From contig JASANG010001110.1 of NCBI GenBank assembly GCA_030248215.1, forward strand, positions 1-64,000: a stretch of 64,000 nt of DNA. The letters run 5' to 3'. Source of the DNA: Enoplolaimus lenunculus (taxonomy: Eukaryota; Nematoda; Enoplea; Enoplida; Thoracostomopsidae). Below are positions 32,401 to 40,590 of the stretch, one piece after another (positions within the stretch are counted from its first letter, which is position 1; every line of letters starts with the position of its first letter). The notes under the pieces were generated by a model. The model saw only the letters and a list, made by a program, of their open reading frames with translations, had not been told where the DNA came from and ran no database searches. The position numbers and the translations under genes were made by a program.

Positions 32401-35400
32401 GAGCACCAACACAGCCGTCGTCGTTACATTATATGCATCCACACGCACCTAATCAGTATATGCTTGCGCTTCGTGCAGTCGCTGATATTTGTCAAAATTA
32501 TAACGATTCAAAGCTATTCGCCGGACTCGGATTTGGAGCAAAGTTGCCACCAAATGGCGTAGTGTCACATGAATTTTTTTTGGTAAGAAAAAAAATGGGG
32601 CTGAGGATAACTACATTGCGGTCTAAGGCGTCGATAATTTCAGCTGTCTGTCATTGTTTTTAATTTGAATTTTATTTTTGTGTTTTGATTTTTAATTGCT
32701 TTTTTATTAAACTAAAGTTATGCTACTTTGTTGCCACTGTTTTGGAGTCGTTGTTTTGGGCTGCAGTGTTGTAGCCTGTGTTGTGTTCTTTGACATAGCA
32801 GTCATACCGTTCGTCTCAGTGGATGCCTTTTTATTTTTAAATTCCTGATGATTTGTGGCGTGTTTTGTTTACCGAAATGCTTGGTGTTTGAATATTATGG
32901 TGATGCCGGTCGCCAACGTGGTTTTGGGTTTCTTTTTGTTGCCCACAACAAAATATTGCAGTTTGTTCTTCTTCGATGCACCAGTAAACAAGGCGTCGAA
33001 AACACCGTTCTGGCCAGCAACAGCTGTCTACTGCGTACATTTTGCAAGAGTAAGGGTGGCACTTTACTTGCCGTCCGTCACCGAGCGCACTGTTCGGTAT
33101 TGCACGAGAATAATTCATCTACGATTCCGCACGGTGACGGACGTTGACGTGCTTTGACTGACGTTGCACGAAGACATTGAAAATTGAAAGAAGTATACAT
33201 CCAGACTAAATTTGGACACCTATGTAAGTAGGGCTGCCTGTCGGATATTTTCATTTGAAAATGTTCAAAAAGAACGTTTGGATAAATATTGTTATTTTTA
33301 GACCAACTTGGACAATGACAGCATATCTGTATTGACAAATAGAATGATCTCTATGTGATTTACAATTAAATATGAGCATAATGCAACGAAATTTATGTAA
33401 TTTATATAACGGGAACGGACACAATTTATACTGGAAACGGTTGTGTGACATCAAGCGAAACTGTATACACCAAATATCCGGCTCCGGCTCCGAACCCTGG
33501 AACCTTCAGTTTCATATTTTAAAACAAATTTTCTGTTTTAGAATGGCCATCCTTCTGATCCACGTTGTCAAGGTGTCGACGGTTTACTGCAAGCATATCG
33601 TCGGACGTTAATGGCAGTTCAGTTGTACGGGCCAACCAATTTTTCACCGGTTATCAATCATGTCGCAAAGTTAGTGATTTCGCTTGTTAGATTGTTGTTT
33701 TTGTGCTCTAAGTTTAAGGCCGAGTCGGTGGCTAGGTTTAGGCGTCGTACAGGTAAGCCTTTCTGTAAACTTATGCCTAAGCCTACCGGTGTGGGGATAA
33801 AGTGGACGAGAGGCGGGTTTTGATTGTGGTTGAATGTTTCGACTTTCACATTCACCGTTTGGATTATCTTTCGGTAGTTCAAAGGGATATTCGTATAATT
33901 TTACCGAGCAAAGAAGTAGGTTTTAGTATAGTTTGTGCAATATTTGAATTTGAAAACATTATTGTATCGTTTATAGGAACAATAAACAGCATTCTTAGCC
34001 AGTTTTGAAACAGTAACTATATTTTACCGGAACTTGGAAGATTAATGTTATGTGCATTTTTGTAGAAATACTTGTAGTAAATTTTTGTTTTTGTTGATGT
34101 TTGTAGTTTCGCGGCGTCAGATCAGTCTGGAAGTCATTATCATATACTGTTGATTATTACTGATGGCGTGATATCGGATATGAATGTTACTGTCAAATCC
34201 ATTGTGGATGTAAGTAGCTTGTGTCAGAGAAATGAGAACAACTTAAAACTTGGTTCAGACGACTTGTCCACATGTTACATTGCGATATCGGCTAGTTTCC
34301 AAACGCGGAAACTTTGGCCATCAATTGCTGAATCCCTGTCTTCTCTGGCCTTCTCGTTACGGCCACATAAGCTCAAGCGCGAATTGGTTTTAATTCGAAA
34401 TTTGGCTTCAGTTCAAAATAGCAATTATGTCTTACACAGTACATAGATTAACTTCGAAATGCTCTAGAAAATGTATACTTTTGCATCTGGTTAACAGTTG
34501 TGTACACATGCTTTAATATCCTGTGTATCACTGAGAATAATTATTGGAAATGTTTTTATCCAAAACGTTTACTAAATACAGTTTATATTCTTGGTGTGTG
34601 TAGCCCGTGGTCCTGTCGTAACACTAAGCATGGATCTGATAAGCCTAAGCAGAAATGTGGATGGAAATTTCAACGCTGGCGCTTTATCCGCGGCGTGACG
34701 TGTTGCATAATAAGGATAATATTATGTTTTAGGCGTCGACGTTGCCAATGTCGATTATTATCGTCGGAGTTGGAAATGCTGACTTTGAAGGTAATTGTTG
34801 ATTTGCCGCCGTTCAGTTATCACGGTATTTTGAGTCTTATCTGATCTGTGATTTCAGTTTTCGCCAATTTCAGTAAATGTTATTGCCAGTTTCCCGTTCA
34901 AGGCTTCTGATACCCAAACGTTTCCACGTTTGACGTCAAATTTCTTGCAGCGAACCACAATAGTTATTAAGCCAGCACCAATAAACAACGAACGATATAC
35001 TGTAGAAATGACTGGCTCGGATAAGAACAGCAACAAGCAATAAATATTCAGACAATATTTTTCCGAAATTTTTAACTCAACACTATGTACTGAGTGCGAA
35101 CAGCACTGACAAACCTCGAAAAGCCATGAAATTTGTGTCGCTAACATCAACGGCCAACCGGCATATGACGATAAGTAATTTGCTTCCCCTCTCAACAGTT
35201 TAGTCAATGTAAATATTGTTTTTGACTCCATCCGTTTAGGTGTCATTTGTTCAGTGATATTTGGCGAATAGTAGTGAGTGCATTAACAGGGTTTCTGAAA
35301 TCTCACCTAGTATATTATACTTAAGGAATGCTTATGTACTTACTTAATCCATATCTTGCTGATGTCAGTTTAAACTGACGGCAGAAAAAAGGTTTATATC

Positions 35401-37449
35401 TTTCAAGTTGTAAAACTCATCCAAACTCTATTTATATGATCATGTTCACTGTGCTATGTATTTGTTTTATGCACGGGTTTGTGTTGCTAGCTACATCTGC
35501 GCATTTGATATTAGGTTATCTAATACTAGCATCGTGCTTCTCTGGCATAAAAATGTTCGTAAGCCACTAGTAGGAGCTGTAACGTTATCGACTCAAACTT
35601 TACTTGAAATAGATAGAACTATAGCTTTTCTTAAGATTTAAAGCAAAATTTCACAGTTGTAGCATGATTTCGCTTTAAATGACGCTTTTCACTAGCGTCC
35701 GTTTAAACTGACATCAGCAAGATGTGGGTTAAGTCGTAACTCTTAAGCAAATACTGAACACTTTGAACAAAAACGCAAAATATGCCAATTTTGACGTTAT
35801 GTGAACAGAAAGACGTGATAGTTTAGCGTAATATTAAATGCCGGTATGTTAGGTCTACTATCTCAATTAGTTCTAAGTTCCTATGCCAGAACACTGTTAG
35901 TTTGTGTAACTGGAGGAATTTTGGCCTGTGACTTAGGTACACTACTTAAGTTTAGTACGCTTGTAGAAACGATGCATTGGTTAAGTAGTTGCATAGCAAA
36001 TATTTAAGCATAACGTTATACTTAAGTAGGGTGTCAGAAACAGAAGTACTCGGGGATATTTTCACGTATCCCCTCATCTGCCGGGTTGACAGGAAACGAT
36101 TTTGACATTTGTTTTAGCAATGGACGAATTAGACGCAGACGATAAACGGTTGAGTTACTCTGGTCGAAGGGCAGAACGTGATATTGTACAGGTGAGCGAG
36201 ATTTGAAGAACGTCATATTTACAGGATTATAGCAGTCACAGAGAGCATTAAGTGTGCACTGTGATGTAATAATGATGACGTTTATTGCGTTTTGTTTTGA
36301 TATTTTATAATCGGGTTTTGACATTTTGCTACGCTCACGACTCACTTTTTGTTGGAGTTGATAAGTATTCAATATTAGGCTGTCGGCGCAATATATTTCT
36401 GGAAATTCAAGGAGAAAGCACTTTAGATGTTTAGAAAACCTGAATCGTACAAGTCGAACAACATTTGCTTGAAGTTTTGCGATTCCGTAGTGAAAATCAT
36501 TGCTACGTCACCTCTTTTTGGCATTACTAAGCTGTGAATTATTGTTAGAATTACGATTTACGAAATTATTGACTCAATATTATGTTAAACCATTAATTTT
36601 GTGGGAATATTTTAGTTTGTTCCGTTTCGAAACTACATTTCGACTGCAAATACCAGCAATATGCAGTACAGTCAAGCTCGACTGGCAAAAGACGTTCTTG
36701 CTGAAGTGCCAAATCAGCTCACGACGTGGATGATTAATCGAGGCATTGCTGCAAAACCACCAAGGCCATCGAATTTGAGCTCACAACCAGCGACAGACGG
36801 TACCTCAGGCTCAGGCGTTCCGTTGAACGCTGCTATGTCGGATATGACAATTTCTGGGGCCGCCAATCAAGCACCACCTTACTCTGGTAAAACTGACGGT
36901 AACTCCTATGGTCAGTCAGGGGCGATGTATCCGAATAGTGCCGCAGCTACAGGTGGACCGCAAGGACCAGGTTATCCGGGTTATCAGCATTCGCCTGGAT
37001 ATCCTATGCCAGGACCGGGACAACCTGATGGACGTTCAGGTCAGCCAGGTCAACCTCTATATCCAGGGCAGCTTCAGCCAGGATATCCGAGACAAGCACA
37101 TCAAAACGCTGGTCAAAACCCACCTCCTTATCCGTCGACTCAACCAGGGTATCCTGCTCAAACTGCGCCGTACCCCGGAAGGTATGGTCCAGATCAAGCA
37201 TCGGCTCGAGAACAAAGACATCCGGATGTTCCGGGGGGTCATGGACAAATCATGTATCCGGCAAACCAGACTATGGGTTATCCGGCGAGCCAAACTCCTG
37301 GATATCCTACGCAAACTGCTCCATATCCGGGATATGGTCCCGGGCAGCAAAGTTCCGCCGTACCAAGACAATCTGAAGGTCCACAATATCCTACTTATCC
37401 TAATCAAAGTGGTTCCAATCCCTCAGCGCCACCGCCAGGCGGCCAGTGA
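23445..37449 (+). CDS. Copine with alternative C2A exons and a long Pro/Gly/Tyr-rich C-terminal tail (about 770 aa)
   Basis: Copines are Ca2+-dependent phospholipid-binding proteins with two C2 domains and a von Willebrand A-type domain. Exons: 23445-23515, then 23941-24031 or 24103-24190, 24945-25048, 26510-26549, 26952-27028, 27350-27413, 27884-27987, 28235-28339, 28696-28737, 30322-30397, 31269-31319, 31862-31923, 32354-32582, 33542-33669, 34107-34209, 34733-34790, 36118-36191, 36616-37449; phases agree. C2A (about residues 15-150) has [12 protein letters not shown] and [14 protein letters not shown]2B (about 150-290) has [16 protein letters not shown] and DHDSDGRHDFIGSC. The A domain starts at about 315 with the copine MIDAS-like DFTASNG, then [46 protein letters not shown] and RDIVQFVPFRNY. 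Typical copines stop near residue 540; here about 230 more residues are rich in GYP/PGYP and carry PPPY (662-665) and PSAP (762-765). ATTAAA follows the stop by about 27 bp. Confidence 0.93.
23941..24031 (+). CDS. Copine C2A alternative exon, version a (91 nt)
   Basis: Bounded by TTTACAG and GTAATA. It completes codon AG|A and encodes [20 protein letters not shown] then [10 protein letters not shown], the first Ca2+-binding loop of C2A (the aspartates of RDRD and SDP). It ends in phase 0 and joins the exon at 24945 ([15 protein letters not shown]). Confidence 0.88.
24103..24190 (+). CDS. Copine C2A alternative exon, version b (88 nt)
   Basis: Bounded by GATTTCAG and GTGAAT, only 71 bp after version a. 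It encodes [20 protein letters not shown] then DQAADRYYE, the same stretch of C2A with the Ca2+-binding aspartates kept and the strand after them changed. Entry and exit phases equal those of version a. Including both would shift the frame, so the pair should be mutually exclusive. The duplicate is diverged at many positions but has no stops, as for a maintained exon. Confidence 0.85.
24208..24270 (+). repeat. (TTG)n / GT-rich tract just after alternative exon b
   Basis: A GTTGTTG-type microsatellite with a few GGT and TTT interruptions begins about 17 bp after the donor of exon b. In the pre-mRNA this is a GU-rich tract; CELF- and TIA-type factors are known to bind such RNA. A role here is inference. 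Confidence 0.85.
25509..25780. mobile_element. M6 element, short copy, in a copine intron
   Basis: The ends GCACTATTCACACGTGCACG and CTTGCACGTGTGATTAGGGC are inverted with few mismatches. The inner arms GCTGCGAGACCTTGCAGCTG and GTTGCAGCTGCAAGTTCTCG extend the terminal repeat to about 50 bp. Confidence 0.7.
28749..29092. mobile_element. M5 element, copy 1 of a four-copy tandem run
   Basis: The ends CAAGAGTGGATGAT and ATCATCCACTCTTG are perfect inverted repeats; GTAGTAG flanks both sides. It begins 11 bp after the copine exon that ends at 28737. The interior has a run of about ten C paired with about ten G around 28845-28870, and two more CCCCC/GGGGG hairpins. Confidence 0.8.
29100..29409. mobile_element. 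M5 element, copy 2 of the tandem run
   Basis: It starts CAAGACTGGATGAT directly after the GTAGTAG shared with copy 1 and ends TATCATCCACTCTT. Inner arms (GGGGTACATTGTGTGTAC; GTTGCGTTTTTGGC) are M5-typical. The next copy follows after TATACTAG. Confidence 0.75.
29418..29831. mobile_element. M5 element, copy 3, eroded
   Basis: The left end CAAGTAATAGTCGATGATAC and the arm AAGTATGCAACTGGTGAACG are recognisable. The right end is a worn version of the family end (TTGCATACTGTTGTCGTAG, then CGGCTATTG). An M4-like end (TAAGGGTGCTGTTATACTT, near 29643) lies inside, so another element seems to have landed in it. Confidence 0.55.
29850..30162. mobile_element. M5 element, copy 4 of the tandem run
   Basis: The ends CAAGAGTCGATAATGG and ATTATCGACTCTTG are inverted; flanks GTTATAC and GTTACAC agree at 6 of 7 bases. 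Inner arms AACAAGAGTGTGCAACTGGG and AGTTGCACACTCTTATT are present, with a central CCCCCCTAAATAAGGGGGG hairpin. Confidence 0.78.
30784..31152. mobile_element. M3 MITE, full length, in a copine intron
   Basis: The ends GGCTGGGTTTCTGAAAC and TTTTCGAAACCCAGCC are inverted, flanked by ATT on both sides (30781-30783, 31153-31155). Both arms contain many overlapping ACTTAAGTA units. 369 bp, no frame. A 3-bp duplication is suggestive of the PIF/Harbinger group, though ATT is not its usual target. Confidence 0.78.
35285..36042. mobile_element. M3 element, diverged, interrupted by a piggyBac-type element
   Basis: The left part begins near CAGGGTTTCTGAAATC and the right part ends near AGGGTGTCAGAAACAG; both have worn ACTTAAGT units. 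The middle (35348-35728) is another element. It lies in the copine intron between exons 34733-34790 and 36118-36191. Confidence 0.6.
35348..35728. mobile_element. piggyBac-type MITE nested in an M3 element
   Basis: TTAA flanks both ends (35344-35347, 35729-35732). The terminal repeats TCCATATCTTGCTGATGTCA and, inverted, CCCACATCTTGCTGATGTCA extend about 33 bp including the palindrome CAGTTTAAACTG. TTAA targeting and CCC-type ends are piggyBac hallmarks. 381 bp, no transposase. Confidence 0.82.
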
Positions 37450-37475
37450 CATAAAAATTGTTTATATATTTTCAT

Positions 37476-37481
37476 ATTAAA
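37476..37481 (+). terminator. Candidate copine poly(A) signal (ATTAAA)
   Basis: ATTAAA, the most common variant of AATAAA, lies about 27 bp after the copine stop and is followed by a GT-rich stretch (CGTTTTGTGACC). This would give a very short 3' UTR. Confidence 0.45.
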
Positions 37482-38372
37482 GTAACTCGTTTTGTGACCG
37501 CATTCTCAGGCTTATGTGACACTTATTTGCCAGTTAGCAGTAGCCTTCATGATGTCAGTGATTAATATGGAAACAAGTTAGTTTTGCAGAGAATAATTAT
37601 TGTCTCTTTTGGGTTTGTTAAGCAAAATATTGTGAACGAAAATATAATTTCGTTCGAAAGTTATGTAACCTGTCGCCAACTGATGATTGGTGCTACAGAC
37701 AGGGTTGAAAATATGGGTATTGCTTTTTATCTGTTTCATGCTGTCTGGTGTACTTCAAAGGCAGTTTTATTAGTATTCTTTTTGTATGCTGGCTACAATG
37801 TTGACTGTTTAATTTTAAAATTTGTAAAAATACTTTTGTGTGTGGGGCATAACTAAACTGGATTGATGTTGTTAGGTGCCGTATGGTTTAAGCCACATGG
37901 CCCTGTAGTGTGTTTGATTCTCGTTACGCCATTATCGGTGAATTTATTTCAATGTGTTTTGTGCTAAACGCAGTTGTTATTTGGTGCAAATATGGTTGTT
38001 TATTGTCAATTTGTCGCTGTATTCGCTTCCCATTGTTTTGGCCATAAAATAATGTGATATTCAGTGCCGTCGTTGTGTTTGGAAAAAATCAAAGGATGTG
38101 CAACAAGACTATTAAGAATCGCAGAGCTACGATAAATGGGGCGTTATAATACCGAGGTGGACGATCAGTGGTTATGATGTAAGTATAAATTTTGCTTCTT
38201 TGTATTTTTTACTATTTTTTGTGTGTCGCGTTGGCGCAGCCGGAGTTTAGGAATAGAAAAATTGAATCGCGTTGTATATTAAAATTTGGGAGTTTGAGTT
38301 TTTTGTGTTATCAGCTGAAAAAGTTGCTTAAAAATGATTGAACATAACAGCCAAAGGCGGTTTGATCCAACA

Positions 38373-38862
38373 CGAGGATGCAACCGTTATTGCGATTCTG
38401 GTAGGAAAATCGGGTATTTTTTCACTATCCGGTTCCGGTATTAAATCCGGTTTTTTCACTGGACTTTTCCGGTGTATTTTCAGTATTGAATGTGTTTAAG
38501 TTGAAAATTTTCAAAAAAGCTGGGACATATCCTATATGATTTTGTCGAAAACAATTCAAGTGTGAAATTGTTACATTTTCAATTTGTGTCATACTTCATA
38601 CTACTTTGTAGGGCGTTTTCCTGTTACCGCATATATTCTAAATTGTGGCTGTTAAAACATAATTTGTGAAACTTGCTGACAGAACAAACTTCATCTCAAG
38701 TAGATTTTGCTTCTGGTAAACATGCGGACCGGAAATACAAAAGAAATATGTAAAAAATGTTACGCAGTATTGCTAGTAAGTTTATTGCTTAAAATGAATT
38801 ACACGATAACAGGTATTTTTCACTTTCCGGTACTGGTATTTTGTAATTTTGGTTGCGTCCTG
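38373..38862. mobile_element. M2 element, diverged copy
   Basis: It starts CGAGGATGCAACCG and ends GGTTGCGTCCTG. The flanking portions have CCGGTTCCGG and TTTCCGGT units. No target duplication remains visible. Confidence 0.6.
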
Positions 38863-39209
38863 CGCATAATCCACATACCTTGGCTACGCCCGGGCTACGT
38901 CGTATTCCGTAATAGATTTGTACTCACAAGTCAATCCAGGAGTTATCCCTAAGTGTATCTTTGTGGGGCGTCCAAGTTTCAGGTGTGTCTATAAAAAGTA
39001 GGTATAGATCCTAGATTACATTCTTTTGCTTAGGCTTAGGCTTACGAATACGCTTAATCTACTGTTACGTCCCTCAAAGTAACGTTGGCCAGTTTGATAG
39101 TCAGTTGGCCAATGATTAGTGAATGAATTATCTATGGAAGTGACATTTAATGAGGGGGCTGCAAACGAACACCTAGAAATCTTTTAATCACGGGAGCCTA
39201 GAAATCTTT

Positions 39210-39441
39210 GGTCAATGTAAAGAACGGGGGCGGAACAGTATTATAAGCATATTGCTTAGCTTAAGCGTAAGTCTAAGCGTAAGAATGAGCATATTTCTAA
39301 GCGTAAGCCTAAGCTGAAGCCTTAGCTTAAGAATGAGTTTATTTCTAAGCCTAAGTCAAGCAAAAAAATTAATCTAAAGCTTAAGCTTACTCGTTTCTAG
39401 TCCCACAGAAAAACGTTTCGCGTCTGATCTTTACATGGGCC
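39210..39441. mobile_element. M1 MITE with perfect 8-bp target duplication
   Basis: AAATCTTT flanks both ends exactly (39202-39209 and 39442-39449). The ends GGTCAATGTAAAGAAC and TGATCTTTACATGGGCC are inverted. The core is mostly AAGCCTAAG/AAGCGTAAG units. This copy fixes the 8-bp duplication and hence the hAT-like assignment. Confidence 0.88.
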
Positions 39442-39611
39442 AAATCTTTTAATCATGGCATGGTGGTATACTTTTTGACTCACTGTTAAAATTCGAAATT
39501 GTATATGAGGTTTTAATTTGCTACGTCTGTTTGGTGTGAAATATATCGATATTGTGCCACAAACAACCTCGGGTGTTTTTGTATGTGTAAATTCGTTGTT
39601 GTGTCGTATTG

Positions 39612-39619
39612 TAATAATA

Positions 39620-39664
<45 letters not shown>
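39612..39664. repeat. (AAT)n microsatellite
   Basis: About 17 AAT units with one AGT interruption. Confidence 0.95.
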
Positions 39665-39665
<1 letters not shown>

Positions 39666-39817
39666 CATAAGTTCACTCTGCAGGTGCGTTCGTGCTACAT
39701 TAATAGTGTATGCACCAATCAGATTCAGTCCATTGTCCACAGTAGTTGTTTTGGCTGTCCTGAACAACAATTTCTGTTTGCGACGGTGAGTTCGCAGTGC
39801 ACGACAAATCACACTTT

Positions 39818-39950
39818 CATCGATTAGACACGGCCGCCGACAGTGTATTCCTAAGCCTTAGCCTAAGCCTAAGCCCTAAACCTTAAGCTAACTCTGTATT
39901 ACAGAACTGTCTGGAAACGTTCCGGCCCTGTGCTATACCTACATGGGCTA
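39818..39950. mobile_element. M1 MITE, left end eroded
   Basis: The core CCTAAGCCTTAGCCTAAGCC and the right end TTCCGGCCCTGTGCTATACC with ACATGGGC are present. The left terminus is unrecognisable. Confidence 0.6.
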
Positions 39951-40366
39951 ACAAAGCTTATTTATGTTGCGGTTATATATTTGTTACTTTGTTTCAAGTA
40001 AATATGGATGCAGTGACGAATAGCGTTTTATTTGGTTCGGGTTTGGTGGATTGAAGTTGAACAAATTTTTATGCTTCCGTAAAGATATTCATGATTTATA
40101 GCTGGTTTCATTTAGTTTTCATCATACTTCAAGCTTAGGCGTGTCACGTTTGACCATATATTAGACCAAGCTTTACCAGTTTTAAATTTCGACTTGACAC
40201 ACTTACGTTTCCGGGGGTCTGATTGGACTGCAAAGAAGTAGGCTTAGATTTTAGACTCTTTTTCGCTTAGGTTTAGGCTTGTGCTTGCGTTTCATTCAAC
40301 GTTTAGATTTAGCTTGGGCTTAGGAATATGCTTAATTTACAGTTACGGCTGTAAGGTGATCTGACA

Positions 40367-40372
40367 TTTATT
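40367..40372 (-). terminator. Candidate ZC2HC1 poly(A) signal (AATAAA)
   Basis: AATAAA on the minus strand, about 220 bp past the stop codon. If used, the 3' UTR would contain the whole M1 element at 40422-40576. Confidence 0.45.
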
Positions 40373-40421
40373 TCCCAGTTATATATAGTATATATTTCAA
40401 TAATAGATTTATATGTATATG

Positions 40422-40576
40422 GGTCCATGTAGAGAACAGGGCTGGGGCAGTAAAAGCATATCCTAAGCCGAAGTGTAAGGATGAGCGTATATCTAAGCCA
40501 AGTTAACCGAAAGCTCAAGCTTTACTCTACTGCAGTCGCGCAGAAAAATGTTCCGGCGCTGTTCGACAAATGGGCC
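40422..40576. mobile_element. M1 MITE 14 bp after the ZC2HC1 stop codon
   Basis: The ends GGTCCATGTAGAGAACAGGG and CGCTGTTCGACAAATGGGCC are inverted. Flanks TGTATATG (40414-40421) and TGTATATA (40577-40584) match 7 of 8. On the minus strand it lies just downstream of the stop at 40591, so it probably forms part of the 3' UTR. Confidence 0.82.
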
Positions 40577-40590
40577 TGTATATAGATTTA

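Larger units (their letters stand above)
37450..40590. other. Region between the converging copine and ZC2HC1 genes
   Basis: It contains a likely copine poly(A) signal ATTAAA (about 37476-37481), an M2 copy (38373-38862), an M1-related piece (about 38960-39075), M1 elements (39210-39441, about 39818-39950, 40422-40576), an AAT microsatellite (39612-39664) and GCTTAGG-rich sequence at 40230-40330. No further gene is recognised. Confidence 0.6.

Noticed and set aside
35456-35641. 61-codon frame in the piggyBac-type element as a transposase remnant
   Set aside because: Too short, with no DDD-type motif or similarity to piggyBac transposase that I can see.
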